From Phaeovulum molybdatiresistens (GTDB lineage Bacteria > Pseudomonadota > Alphaproteobacteria > Rhodobacterales > Rhodobacteraceae), in NCBI RefSeq assembly GCF_023544865.1, contig NZ_JAMJFX010000027.1:1-32923 (forward strand): a DNA stretch of 32,923 nucleotides, written 5' to 3'. The notes under the pieces are model-generated. The model saw only the letters and a list, made by a program, of their open reading frames with translations. It searched no databases and was not told the origin of the DNA. This document shows, one piece after another, positions 7,779 through 15,993 of the stretch (position 1 is the first letter of the stretch; every line of letters starts with the position of its first letter). The position numbers and the translations under genes were made by a program.

Positions 7779-9280
7779 CCATGGTGCTCGACACCTTCCG
7801 CGCGCGGCTCGGATCCATCATCGGCGGCTTCGACGCCGCGCAGTCCCACCGTCGCATGCGCGGGTTCCGGGCTACCCGCGCCCATGTGAACACGCTGATC
7901 ACCGCCTCGGGCGAGACGATCACTGCGCGGGCGCGCTGGTTGGTCCGGAACAACGGCTATGCGGCGAATGCCGTCGATGCCTTCGCGAACCATGTGGTAG
8001 GCGACGGCATCAAGCCCTCGTCGAAGGTCTCGGACGCGGCGAAAAAGGAGGAGTTGCAGAAGCTCTGGCTCGCCTGGACCGACGAAGCCGATGCCGAGGG
8101 TCTGACCGACTTCTTCGGCCTGCAGCGCCGGGCCGCGCGGGAGGCGTTCCTGGCGGGTGAGGTCTTCCTGCGTATCCGGCCGCGGCGGGCGGAGGACGGT
8201 CTGACCGTCCCGATGCAGCTGCAGATGCTGCCCTCGGAAATGCTGCCCCAGGACCTGATCCGCGTCCTGCCCGGCGCGGGGTCGATCCGGCAGGGCATCG
8301 AGTTCGACGACATCGGCCGCCGCGTGGCCTATCACTTTTTGCGCCGCCATCCGGGCGACATGACCGATCCGGGACTGGCCGGGGAAACCGTGCGCGTGCC
8401 CGCGTCCGAGGTGATCCACATTCTCGACCCGGTCGAGGCAGGCCAGTTGCGCGGTGTGTCGCGCTTCGCTGCGGCCGTGGTGAAGCTCTTCACGCTGGAC
8501 CTCTACGACGACGCGGAGCTGGAGCGGAAGAAAACCGCGGCGATGTTCGCCATGTTCATTACCTCGCCAGCGCCAGAAACCGCCCTTGATCCCGCCGAGG
8601 ACGATCTCGAGGTGGAACCGGGCCAGGTGGTGCGGCTGGACCCGGGTGAAGATGTCACCACGCCGTCCACCCCCGACTCTGGCAGCACCTACGAACCCTT
8701 CCAGTACCGCACGCTGTTGCAAATCGGTGCGGCGCTGGGCGTGCCCTATGGCTATCTCACCGGCGACACGGCGAAGGGCAACTTCTCGAACACGCGGATC
8801 GCGCTCGTCGATTTCCGTCGGCGCATCTCGGCCTTCCAGCATTCGGTGATGGTCTATCAGCTCTGCCGCGCGGTCTGGACGCGCTGGATGGATATGGCTG
8901 TGCTGGCAGGCGCCATCGATCTGCCGGACTATGCCACCGACCGGCGCCAATATCTCGCCTGCGACTGGCTCCCGACGAAATGGGACTGGATTGACCCGGC
9001 CAAGGATGCGGCGGCGGAGATCCTGCAGATCGAGGCCGGGCTGAAGTCCCGCACGCAGGCCATCGCGGAACGGGGCTTTGATGCAGAACAGGTCGACCGC
9101 GAAATCGCCGCCGAACGCAAACGCGAGGTCGAACTGGGGCTCGACTTCCGGCGCCCGGGGTCGCCGGCGCAGGCAGCGGGCAAGACGAGCACGCACGAAG
9201 ACAGCGGCGACAAGCCGGAAGAACCCGATGGCGCAGAGGACGGCGAAGACCGGGATCCCCGGTCCGCGGAGGAGGCATGA
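7775..9280 (+). CDS. Portal protein, lambda gpB family
   Basis: This 501-residue protein would form the dodecameric channel at the unique capsid vertex through which DNA enters and leaves. Family hallmarks include the opening RAHVNTLI..GETITARARWLVRNN, the LQAQLLPSEM-type region (here LQMLPSEMLP), and VPYGYLTGDTAKGNFSNTR near residues 325-345. The acidic C-terminal tail is normal for the family. GTG 7775 overlaps the gpW stop (GTGA); ATG 7781 is an alternative start. The next gene overlaps its end by four bases. Confidence 0.95.
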   Translation: MTMVLDTFRARLGSIIGGFDAAQSHRRMRGFRATRAHVNTLITASGETITARARWLVRNNGYAANAVDAFANHVVGDGIKPSSKVSDAAKKEELQKLWLAWTDEADAEGLTDFFGLQRRAAREAFLAGEVFLRIRPRRAEDGLTVPMQLQMLPSEMLPQDLIRVLPGAGSIRQGIEFDDIGRRVAYHFLRRHPGDMTDPGLAGETVRVPASEVIHILDPVEAGQLRGVSRFAAAVVKLFTLDLYDDAELERKKTAAMFAMFITSPAPETALDPAEDDLEVEPGQVVRLDPGEDVTTPSTPDSGSTYEPFQYRTLLQIGAALGVPYGYLTGDTAKGNFSNTRIALVDFRRRISAFQHSVMVYQLCRAVWTRWMDMAVLAGAIDLPDYATDRRQYLACDWLPTKWDWIDPAKDAAAEILQIEAGLKSRTQAIAERGFDAEQVDREIAAERKREVELGLDFRRPGSPAQAAGKTSTHEDSGDKPEEPDGAEDGEDRDPRSAEEA

Positions 9281-10584
9281 TGCATCACACCCAGATCGCC
9301 CAGCGCGTCTTCAACACGCCGCTGATGGTCGATCCCGCCAAGGCGCTGGCCTTCCTGACGGGGCTTGGCCCCCGGATCACCGGGCGGAAAATCACCGTCG
9401 AGGGGATGGCTGTGGCGCCCGCAGATGAGGCCAGCGCCCCCCTGCCCGCCCGGGCCTCGCTCTTTGGCGATGACCTGACCAACCGCCAGGCGCGAAACGG
9501 CGGCCAGCCCTTAGCCGTCGTCGACGGGATTGCGGTCATTGAAATTGCAGGCACGCTGGTGCATCGTGGAGCCTGGATCGGGCAATCCTCCGGCCTGACC
9601 TCCTATGAAGGAATCGCCGCCCAGCTTCAGGCGGCGCTTGCCGATCCGGCGATCCGCGGCATCGCCCTCGACATCGACAGCTTCGGTGGCGAGGTGGCGG
9701 GGGCCTTCGATCTGGCCGATCGCATCCGTGCCGCCCGGACGCAAAAACCGATCCACGCCTTCGTCGCCGATCATGCCCTCTCGGCCGCCTATGCGCTCGC
9801 CTCGCAAGCCGACCGGATCATCCTGCCCCGCACCGGCGCCGTTGGCAGCATCGGCGTCGTGGCGATGCACAGCGACATGAGCGGGGCGCTGGATCAGAAG
9901 GGCATCGCCGTCACGTTGATCCACGCCGGCGCGCGCAAGGTCGACGCAAATCCCTACCAGCCGCTGCCTGAAGCGGTCCGCGCGCGGATCACAGGCGAGT
10001 TGGAGGATCTGCGCCAGCTTTTCGCGGAAACCGTCGCCGACGGTCGCGGCAATCGCCTCGATACCCAACGCGCGCTGAGCACCGAAGCCGCCGTCTTTCG
10101 CGGCGAGGCGGCCGTCTTTGCCGGTCTCGCCGACGAAGTGGCCGATCCCGTCACCGCCTTCCGCGCCTTCGCCGCCGCCCCCCGCGGCACATCCACCCCA
10201 AAAGGAAAGAGCCTGATGATGACCACCGCCCCTGAAGACCATGCGCAGCCTTTGGCCGCGCCTGCCACCACCCCGCCGGAACCGGCCACGTCCTCGGTAG
10301 TCGCGCCGCCGCAAGCGGAAGCGGAAGCGCTCTCCCCCGAAGCGATCCGCGCAGAGGCGGCGGAAGTTGCTCAGGTCTGTGCACAGGCGGCGCGGCTTGG
10401 CGTCACCATCGATGCCGCCGACGCGGTGGCCCGCGGCGTGAAGCCGGAAGCCCTGCGCGCCAAGGTCCTGGCCGACCTAGCTGCCCGCGGTGATGCGGCG
10501 GGCATCATCGCCACCGCGCCGGCGGCTACGCGCGAAAGCCCCATCGTGGCGGCCGCGAAAAAATCCGCCGCGGCTTCGCGCTGA
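9277..10584 (+). CDS. Prohead protease, S49 family (gpC-like), with fused scaffold region
   Basis: This 435-residue protein combines an SppA/S49 serine protease domain (about residues 80-290) and a C-terminal scaffold-like region. Catalytic residues are visible: Ser169 in DHALSAAYALAS and Lys221 in GARKVDANPY, the Ser-Lys dyad of gpC. The protease matures the prohead by cleaving scaffold and portal. After residue about 305 the protein becomes Pro/Ala/Glu-rich and helical, like lambda Nu3. A strong internal ribosome site and in-frame ATG at 10216 suggest the scaffold is also made separately. Confidence 0.93.
   Translation: MMHHTQIAQRVFNTPLMVDPAKALAFLTGLGPRITGRKITVEGMAVAPADEASAPLPARASLFGDDLTNRQARNGGQPLAVVDGIAVIEIAGTLVHRGAWIGQSSGLTSYEGIAAQLQAALADPAIRGIALDIDSFGGEVAGAFDLADRIRAARTQKPIHAFVADHALSAAYALASQADRIILPRTGAVGSIGVVAMHSDMSGALDQKGIAVTLIHAGARKVDANPYQPLPEAVRARITGELEDLRQLFAETVADGRGNRLDTQRALSTEAAVFRGEAAVFAGLADEVADPVTAFRAFAAAPRGTSTPKGKSLMMTTAPEDHAQPLAAPATTPPEPATSSVVAPPQAEAEALSPEAIRAEAAEVAQVCAQAARLGVTIDAADAVARGVKPEALRAKVLADLAARGDAAGIIATAPAATRESPIVAAAKKSAAASR
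10201..10211 (+). promoter_or_regulatory. Internal Shine-Dalgarno for nested scaffold start
   Basis: AAAGGAAAGAG lies 4-5 bases before an in-frame ATGATG (10216-10221) inside the protease gene. It is one of the strongest purine-rich ribosome sites in the head module and has no purpose for the full-length protein, so it probably drives the nested scaffold product. Confidence 0.65.
10216..10584 (+). CDS. Nested capsid scaffold protein (Nu3-like), in frame with protease
   Basis: An internal in-frame start (ATGATG) after a strong ribosome site would give a 122-residue protein identical to the C terminus of the protease. It starts MMTTAPEDHAQP, passes a Pro/Ala-rich linker, and has a helical core (EAIRAEAAEVAQVCAQAARL) ending in a basic tail (VAAAKKSAAASR). 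In lambda the scaffold Nu3 is made from such a nested start within gene C. Scaffold normally assembles inside the prohead and is degraded by the protease. The start is inferred from sequence; expression is not shown. Confidence 0.65.
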   Translation: MMTTAPEDHAQPLAAPATTPPEPATSSVVAPPQAEAEALSPEAIRAEAAEVAQVCAQAARLGVTIDAADAVARGVKPEALRAKVLADLAARGDAAGIIATAPAATRESPIVAAAKKSAAASR

Positions 10585-10613
10585 ACCAACGTCCCCATCC
10601 CGGAGAGTGAACC

Positions 10614-10994
10614 ATGTCCGTCCTGACGCAACCGCCCAGCATGGGCGACGTCCTCAAATACGAGGTCAATCCGAACTATACCCGCGAGATCGTGCCACTG
10701 CTGTTGGGGACGCCCTACCCCGCAGGCTCGGTCCTCGGAAAGATCACGGCCAGCGGCAAATACACCCTGTCCCCGGCGACCGGGACTGACGGTGCGCAGA
10801 TCGCCACGGCCGTGCTGCTCTACCCCGTCGATGCGACGCTGGCCGACGCGATCGGCATCGTCGTGGTTCGCGGCCCGGCAATCGTCTCGCGTGCAGGCCT
10901 CGCCTATGACGCCACCGTCGATGATGCGGGCAAGATCACCACCAAGCTCGGCCAGCTGGCCGCCGTGGGCATCATCCCGCGCGACGGCGTCTGA
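10614..10994 (+). CDS. Head decoration protein, lambda gpD family
   Basis: The product has 126 residues, close to gpD. DVLKYEVNPNYTREIVPLL at the N terminus and the beta-tulip core (GSVLGKITASGKYTLSP, then DGAQIATAVLLYPVDA) match the HDPD family. It would form trimers that cap and stabilise the expanded capsid. GGAGAG precedes the ATG at good spacing. It lies between scaffold and major capsid genes, as in lambda. Confidence 0.93.
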   Translation: MSVLTQPPSMGDVLKYEVNPNYTREIVPLLLGTPYPAGSVLGKITASGKYTLSPATGTDGAQIATAVLLYPVDATLADAIGIVVVRGPAIVSRAGLAYDATVDDAGKITTKLGQLAAVGIIPRDGV

Positions 10995-11038
10995 CCCCTT
11001 CCCTCCTCCCTTTCCGCCCCCAGCCCCCGGAGCGCCCC

Positions 11039-12061
11039 ATGACCCTGATCCGCAACCCCTTTGACGCCGGCGGCTATTCGCTGGCCGAGATGACGCAGGC
11101 CATCAACATCCTGCCCAACCTCTACACCCGCCTCGCCCAGATCGGCCTCTTCCGCTTCGAAGGGGTCAGCCAGCGATCGGTCATCATCGAGCAGTACGAA
11201 GGCGTCCTGAGCCTGTTGCCCTCGGTGCCCTTCGGTGGCCCAACCACGGTCGGCACCCGCGAGGGGCGGTCGATGCGCAGCTTCGCCCTGCCCTGGATTC
11301 CGCATGATGACGTGATCCTGCCCGCCGACATCCAGGGGCAACCCGCGCTGGGCGTGTCCGATGCCGCCGATCCCCTTGTCGAGGTGATGAACCGCAAACT
11401 CCAGCTCATGCGCCGCAAGCATGCCCAGACGCGCGAATACATGGAAATGAACGCGCTGCGCGGCATCGTGAAGGACGGGGCCGGCACCACCCTTTACAAC
11501 TATTTCACCGAATTCGGGCTCGCGCAGATTTCGGTGGACTTCGTGCTGGGCACGGCCGGAACAAACGTGCAGGGCAAGGTTCGCGAGGTATTGCGCGCCA
11601 TCGAGGACAACCTTCTGGGCGAGACGATGACCTCGGTCCATGCCCTCGTCAGTCGGGAATTCTTCGACAAGCTGATCGCCCATCCGAAGACGGAAGAGGC
11701 CTACAAGTTCTACGCCGCGACCGGCGCGCAGCCGCTCCGCGAGGATGTGCGTCGCAACTTCCCCTTTGCCGGCATCCTCTTCGAGGAATACGCAGGGACA
11801 GTCACGCTTTCGACGAAGGCCTCCGAACGGCTGGTCCCAGCGAACGAGGGCATCGCCTTCCCCTTGGGCACGATGGACACCTTCACCACCTATGGCGGCC
11901 CGGCAAATCTTCTGGAAACCGCCAATACCATCGGCCTGCCCCTCTACGCCCGCCAGCATCTCGACGAGAAGGGTCGATGGATCGACCTGATGACCGAAGC
12001 CTCGATCCTGCCGGTCAACAAGCGCCCGCGGCTCGCGATCCGGCTTCACAGCTCGAACTGA
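11039..12061 (+). CDS. Major capsid protein, lambda gpE family
   Basis: This 340-residue protein has the HK97-type capsid fold of the gpE family. It begins MTLIRNPFDAGGYSLAEMTQ and contains EYMEMNALRGIVKDGAG at about 137-153 and an inner beta region (LVPANEGIAFPLGTMDTFTT). The C-terminal ETANTIGLPLYARQHLDEKG is typical of the family. It builds the icosahedral shell. A GGAGCG site precedes the ATG. The polypyrimidine gap of 44 bases to the decoration gene has no terminator. Confidence 0.95.
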   Translation: MTLIRNPFDAGGYSLAEMTQAINILPNLYTRLAQIGLFRFEGVSQRSVIIEQYEGVLSLLPSVPFGGPTTVGTREGRSMRSFALPWIPHDDVILPADIQGQPALGVSDAADPLVEVMNRKLQLMRRKHAQTREYMEMNALRGIVKDGAGTTLYNYFTEFGLAQISVDFVLGTAGTNVQGKVREVLRAIEDNLLGETMTSVHALVSREFFDKLIAHPKTEEAYKFYAATGAQPLREDVRRNFPFAGILFEEYAGTVTLSTKASERLVPANEGIAFPLGTMDTFTTYGGPANLLETANTIGLPLYARQHLDEKGRWIDLMTEASILPVNKRPRLAIRLHSSN

Positions 12062-12079
12062 CACGCCCCTGAAATTGTC

Positions 12080-12394
12080 ATGTCCATCTTTGCCGCCGCC
12101 ATGGACCGCATCTTCACCCATGCCTCCATGGCGGCCCCTGCGCTCTGGATCTCGGCCACCAGATCCGAGGAACGCCCGATCCGCATCATCCGTCGCGCCC
12201 CGGATCGGATTGTCGAGTTCGGCGCGGGGCGTTTTGTCAGCGACAGCCTGATGGTGGATGTGCGGATCATCGACCTGCCAGAACCACGCCCCGGCGATTT
12301 GATCGTGATCGGCACCGACAGCTTTCTGGTCCAGGGCGAGCCGCTTCGCGACCGCGAACAACTGATCTGGACACTCGACCTGAGGCCGGAATGA
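12080..12394 (+). CDS. Head-tail joining protein (FII-like)
   Basis: The product has 104 residues, the size of lambda FII-type connectors, and a beta-rich composition (PIRIIRRAPD, then RFVSDSLMVDVRIIDLPEPR, then GDLIVIGTDSFLVQGEP). Its position immediately after the major capsid gene matches the FI/FII slot. It would form the ring that joins the gpW-closed head to the tail terminator. Sequence similarity is general rather than decisive, so the call relies partly on synteny. Confidence 0.65.
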   Translation: MSIFAAAMDRIFTHASMAAPALWISATRSEERPIRIIRRAPDRIVEFGAGRFVSDSLMVDVRIIDLPEPRPGDLIVIGTDSFLVQGEPLRDREQLIWTLDLRPE

Positions 12395-13023
12395 AGCTGA
12401 AACTGGACATCTTCCCCGACCTGGCCGGTCTGATGGAGGCCGAATTCCGGGCGGGCGAGCGCGCGGTCACCGCCGCCATGCACGCGGCAGGCGCGACCCT
12501 CAAATCCGACTGGCGCGGCCAGATCGCGGACGCCGGGCTGGGCACGCGGCTCGGCAACTCGATCCGCCTGGCCACCTACCCCAAGGCAGGCGACAGCCTC
12601 AACGCGGCCGCCCTCGTCTGGTCGAATGCCCCAGTCATCGTCGGCGCCCATGACACGGGGCCGCTGATCCGGTCGAAGGCCGGATTCTGGCTGGCGATCC
12701 CCACCCCTGCCGCGGGAAAGTCAGCCCGAGGCGGGCGGATCACCCCAGCTGAATGGGAACGCCGCACGGGTCTTCGGTTGCGCTTCATCTATCGCCGTCG
12801 GGGCCCAAGCCTTCTGGTCGCCGAGGGTCGGATGAACTCGAAAGGACGGGCGGTGGCGTCGCGCGCGAAAACCGGCCGCGGGTTGGCAACCGTGCCGATC
12901 TTCCTGCTCGTCCCACAGGTCAAGCTACGAAAGCGATTGGACCTGGCGCGAGATGCGGAGCGGGCCATCGACAGCGTGCCAGGGCGCATCGTTGCGGGGT
13001 GGGATGAACTGCCTTCCGCCTGA
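12391..13023 (+). CDS. Tail completion / minor tail protein (DUF6441-like, gpZ position)
   Basis: This 210-residue protein overlaps the previous gene (ATGA). It starts with an amphipathic helical region (AGERAVTAAMHAAGATLKSDWRGQI) as in gpZ-like tail completion proteins. It continues with ARGGRITPAEWERRTGLRLR and a basic segment (FIYRRRGPSLLVAEG). The layout fits DUF6441-type proteins of Rhodobacterales prophages. A role at the head-tail interface is inferred from position. The downstream neighbour is a leftward cargo gene, so this is the last gene before the operon is interrupted. Confidence 0.6.
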   Translation: MKLKLDIFPDLAGLMEAEFRAGERAVTAAMHAAGATLKSDWRGQIADAGLGTRLGNSIRLATYPKAGDSLNAAALVWSNAPVIVGAHDTGPLIRSKAGFWLAIPTPAAGKSARGGRITPAEWERRTGLRLRFIYRRRGPSLLVAEGRMNSKGRAVASRAKTGRGLATVPIFLLVPQVKLRKRLDLARDAERAIDSVPGRIVAGWDELPSA

Positions 13024-13231
13024 CCACATAACGCTGCCGATCCCATCACGCGCTCAGTTTCTGTTCGCTGACGCAGCATTATAGACAAGGCGAGAAGAGC
13101 AAACTTGCTCCCGACCATTCCAGACTATTCAAATTGCATGCGGGGAAAGGCACGTTTTATCTTCATGACCCCGACTTACGCCAAACCATCAATCAGCAGG
13201 GATCGCCATTTCAAGTGGATCCCAATCAAAA

Positions 13232-13843
13232 TTAAACTGCGAGATCGGTCGAATAACCCAAAACTTCGAAATCCCTCCGGTACCGATCAACAACTATCTC
13301 TCGGGTGATGGGGTCGTAATGGGATGCGAAACCTTCATGTGTAGTAGAATTCAAGTGAGGCAAATTCAACCGCAAACCAATTTTTTCGGAAACCGTCGAG
13401 AAATCCTCATTAAGTCTTTCGAACCTGCCAACAAAGGAAATCATGACATTCCCATCATTATCGGTTATATAATCAGCCTGACTATTGGCCGTCATATTCT
13501 CAAGATAGTCTCGGAAGCTCAAATTTGTCTTTCCGCGCTTCAAACTGAAATGATAATGTGACACCGCCCAGTCAAAAGGGTTACGGACAAAAGCAAAAGA
13601 AAAATAATCATAAAATCCATCACCCAAAAGCGCTGAATAATCGCGCGCACTTGCGTGAGTCTGCGTATCAATCCCGTTCAATCGAAACGAAAGGCGAAGA
13701 CTCTGGAAGGTCTTATTGGTACGTCGCACGAGTATTTCGCGCAGATCGCGGTGCGGTTTCAACGCCCGCTCCACACTTGAACCTGCAGTCTTGGGAATAT
13801 GAATGAATATTGCGCTACGTCTTTTCAATAGCACCCAAAGCAC
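13232..13843 (-). CDS. Sulfotransferase family protein (cargo gene)
   Basis: This 203-residue protein carries the PAPS-binding signatures of family-2 sulfotransferases: a 5'-phosphosulfate loop IFIHIPKTAGSS (about 12-23) and a 3'-phosphate motif FVRNPFDWAVSHY near 85-98. It would move sulfate from PAPS to a carbohydrate or other surface acceptor. The gene is much more AT-rich than the phage genes around it, is leftward, and sits between head-tail and tail genes. This is the mark of a transferred lysogenic-conversion gene. The start GTG 13843 is the first in-frame start after a stop; GTG 13834 is an alternative. Alteration of host surface glycans is a reasonable but unproven role. Confidence 0.85.
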   Translation of the reverse strand: MLWVLLKRRSAIFIHIPKTAGSSVERALKPHRDLREILVRRTNKTFQSLRLSFRLNGIDTQTHASARDYSALLGDGFYDYFSFAFVRNPFDWAVSHYHFSLKRGKTNLSFRDYLENMTANSQADYITDNDGNVMISFVGRFERLNEDFSTVSEKIGLRLNLPHLNSTTHEGFASHYDPITREIVVDRYRRDFEVLGYSTDLAV

Positions 13844-13863
13844 TCCAGATGTATTTCATCTCT

Positions 13864-13878
13864 TTATCCGGCGGATAA
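13864..13878. promoter_or_regulatory. Perfect palindrome upstream of the sulfotransferase
   Basis: TTATCCG-G-CGGATAA is a 15-base perfect palindrome lying 21-35 bases upstream of the leftward start at 13843. Position and symmetry suit an operator for a dimeric repressor acting on the sulfotransferase promoter. No regulator gene is adjacent. Confidence 0.45.
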
Positions 13879-14012
13879 CATGTCTTGAGTCGCGTGAAAG
13901 TTCAATCCCTTAGCTTGACATTTCGCAACAGGGCGGCGGGGATCATCCTGCGCCGAGCTGCGCGTTCACCGGGAAAAAGCTGTGTGACAAGCCAACCGAC
14001 AGACAAGCGTCA

Positions 14013-14037
14013 GGCATGCCACTTTTGCGTGCATGCC
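14013..14037. repeat. 7-bp inverted repeat before the tail terminator gene
   Basis: GGCATGC (14013-14019) and GCATGCC (14031-14037) flank an 11-base loop in the 250-base gap 13844-14093. No T-tract follows. It may be part of a control region that restarts rightward transcription after the sulfotransferase cassette, or a scar of its insertion. The rest of the gap shows only a TTGACA hexamer (13915-13920) without a matching -10. Confidence 0.35.
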
Positions 14038-14093
14038 GCGCCTCTTGATGCATTGCTGTCGAATTTGAATCGCGGCGCTTCTGATGATGCTTT

Positions 14094-14528
14094 ATGGAAC
14101 CAGACATGCCCTCCCCTCGCGAAACCATCCTCACCGCGCTGCACAGCCAGCTTCAGGTTCTGGACGCCGTGGTGCTGCGCAACGCGGCACTTCCGGAGCG
14201 GATCGGGCGGGAGGGCCTGCTGATCCTGCGTGACGGCGAGCCAGGGGAGCCGGAGGTCACGCTGTCGCCGCTGCGCTATCATTTCCGGCACCGGGCCGAG
14301 ATCGAGGCGATCACGCAAGCGGCTGAGGGGCGCGATGCGGCCTTCGATTGGCTGATCGCGAGCCTCGGTGCGGTGATTGCCGCCGACCGGACGCTGGGCG
14401 GGCTCTGCGACTGGATCGAAGCAGAAGCGCCGCAGCCGGTGGATCTGCCCATCGAGGGCGCCGCCAGCCTGAAGGCGGCGGTAATCCCGGTCGTGCTTCA
14501 CTATTCGACGGCCGATCCGCTGGCGTGA
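14094..14528 (+). CDS. Tail terminator candidate (gpU position)
   Basis: The product has 144 residues. It opens with a helix (SPRETILTALHSQLQVLDAV), has central strands (EGLLILRDGEPGEPEVTLSP and YHFRHRAEIEAI), a helix (AAFDWLIASLGAVIAADRTL) and a C-terminal strand (AAVIPVVLHYST). This alternation matches tail-terminator folds, and the next phage gene is the tail tube, as in lambda U then V. Related proteins are often annotated only as hypothetical. ATG 14106 (MPSPRE) is an alternative start with GGAACC upstream. The function is inferred from fold pattern and position. Confidence 0.6.
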   Translation: MEPDMPSPRETILTALHSQLQVLDAVVLRNAALPERIGREGLLILRDGEPGEPEVTLSPLRYHFRHRAEIEAITQAAEGRDAAFDWLIASLGAVIAADRTLGGLCDWIEAEAPQPVDLPIEGAASLKAAVIPVVLHYSTADPLA

Positions 14529-14538
14529 TCGGGCGATC

Positions 14539-14967
14539 TCAGCAGGTTCCGTAATAGCCGCGCGAGAAGCGGCAGTATTCGGTGGCGACGCCGAGGCGGA
14601 TCATTTCGGCGGCAATGTCGCGGCCATCGGGCAGGAAGCACTGCCCGACGATGCGGCCATAGCGATCCATGTCCCGGACGCGGCAGTCGAGGGTCTGGCC
14701 AGAGATCAACGACCGCAGGGTCCGGGTCGCGGTCGATCCGCCGCGCTCATTGCGCTCGGGCGCATCGAGGCCCCAGACGCGAATGCGCCGCGAGGTCCCG
14801 CTCAGCGTGAAGGTGTCACCGTCGAGGATCTTGCTGACGCGGGCCTGGATCCGCTCTTCGGCCCGCAGGTCGACCGGAAGGAGCAGCACCAGACAGGCGA
14901 TCAGGGTCAGGGACCAGCGATGCGGGGCCGATGCGGCGGCCCTGCGGGATAAGACAAATCTTCTCAT
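14539..14967 (-). CDS. Secreted thermonuclease-like (SNase) protein
   Basis: This 142-residue protein begins with a signal peptide: basic start, hydrophobic core LTLIACLVLLLPV and probable cleavage after LRA. The mature part is a staphylococcal-nuclease OB fold. Ca2+ and catalytic residues are conserved: D51 (DGDT), R63, D68 and E71 (RVWGLDAPE), and R105 (DRYGR). It should cut DNA or RNA outside the cytoplasm. Four cysteines in the mature part could form disulfides. It is leftward inside the tail operon, ten bases after the tail terminator, so it is a cargo gene with its own expression. ATG 14967 is preferred over an upstream TTG because the signal peptide begins there. Confidence 0.88.
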   Translation of the reverse strand: MRRFVLSRRAAASAPHRWSLTLIACLVLLLPVDLRAEERIQARVSKILDGDTFTLSGTSRRIRVWGLDAPERNERGGSTATRTLRSLISGQTLDCRVRDMDRYGRIVGQCFLPDGRDIAAEMIRLGVATEYCRFSRGYYGTC

Positions 14968-15054
14968 GCCGAGATGTTTGCCAGCAGCGGGATCGCGCGA
15001 CAAGGCCTGATCGGCCCGCCGCGGATCTGCCCAACCGACAACAGGAGATAACAG

Positions 15055-15993
15055 ATGGCACGAGCCCAGGGCGCGCGGGCGCAGATGGCGCTTGCGTTCG
15101 AGACGAGTTACGGCACCCCGCCGGCGGGCGGGTTCACGCGGATGCCCTTTGCCAGCACGACGCTCGGGGCGGAGCAGCCGCTAATCAGTTCGGAATTGCT
15201 GGGCTATGGCCGCGATCCGCTGGCGCCCGTGCGCGATGCAGTGACGGCCGATGGCGCGGTGGTGGTGCCGATCGATGCGCGCGCTTTCGGCTTCTGGCTG
15301 AAGGCGGCCTTCGGGACGCCCACCACCACCGGCACCGATCCCTATACACATGAGTTCGTCTCGGGCGGCTGGTCGCTGCCGAGCCTCTCGATCGAGACGG
15401 CCATGCCCGAGGTCCCGCGCTATGCGATCTATTCGGGCTGCGTGGTCGATCAGATCTCCTGGGAGATGAACCGGGCCGGCCTGCTGACGGCGACGGTAAA
15501 CCTTGTCGCGCAGGGCGAGACGACGGGAACGACCAGCACGGCTGGTACCTTGGCCGAGATCGACCTCCTGCGGTTTGGCCATTTCAACGGATCGATCCGG
15601 CGCAATGGCGTGGCACTTGGCAATGTGATCTCGACGCAGATCACCTATGCCAACGGCCTTGACCGGATCGAGACGATCCGGGCGGACGGCAAGATCGACG
15701 GGGCCGATCCGGGGATGGCGGCGCTCACCGGCAGTCTCGAAGTGCGCTTTGCCGATACGGTGCTGCTCACGCAGGCGGTGAACGGCACCGAATGCGAGCT
15801 GGAATTCGCCTATACGCTGGCGACGGGGGAAAGCTTCACGCTGACCGCGCATGCGGTGCATCTGCCCAAGCCCCGGATCGAGATTGCCGGGCCGCAGGGC
15901 ATCCAGGCCAGTTTCGACTGGCAGGCGTCGAAGGGGATCAGCCCCGCGCGGATGTGCACCGCGGTTCTGATCAATGATGTGGCGGGGTATTGA
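15055..15993 (+). CDS. Phage tail tube protein
   Basis: This 312-residue protein opens with RAQMALAFETSYGTPPAGGF and contains PLAPVRDAVTADGAVVVPID plus a repeated beta pattern (TATVNLVAQGETTG). These match the phage_tube_2 family of siphovirus tail tube proteins. It would polymerise as stacked hexamers around the tape measure. The end overlaps the chaperone start by four bases (ATGA). An ACAGGAGATAACAG ribosome site precedes the ATG. Confidence 0.88.
   Translation: MARAQGARAQMALAFETSYGTPPAGGFTRMPFASTTLGAEQPLISSELLGYGRDPLAPVRDAVTADGAVVVPIDARAFGFWLKAAFGTPTTTGTDPYTHEFVSGGWSLPSLSIETAMPEVPRYAIYSGCVVDQISWEMNRAGLLTATVNLVAQGETTGTTSTAGTLAEIDLLRFGHFNGSIRRNGVALGNVISTQITYANGLDRIETIRADGKIDGADPGMAALTGSLEVRFADTVLLTQAVNGTECELEFAYTLATGESFTLTAHAVHLPKPRIEIAGPQGIQASFDWQASKGISPARMCTAVLINDVAGY

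Noticed and set aside
7661..9196. Long minus-strand open frame opposite the portal gene
   Set aside because: The portal reading is unambiguous, and the opposite frame is low-complexity and Arg/His/Gly-rich.
10904..12361. Long minus-strand open frame opposite the capsid gene
   Set aside because: Shadow of the major capsid gene; no recognisable protein.
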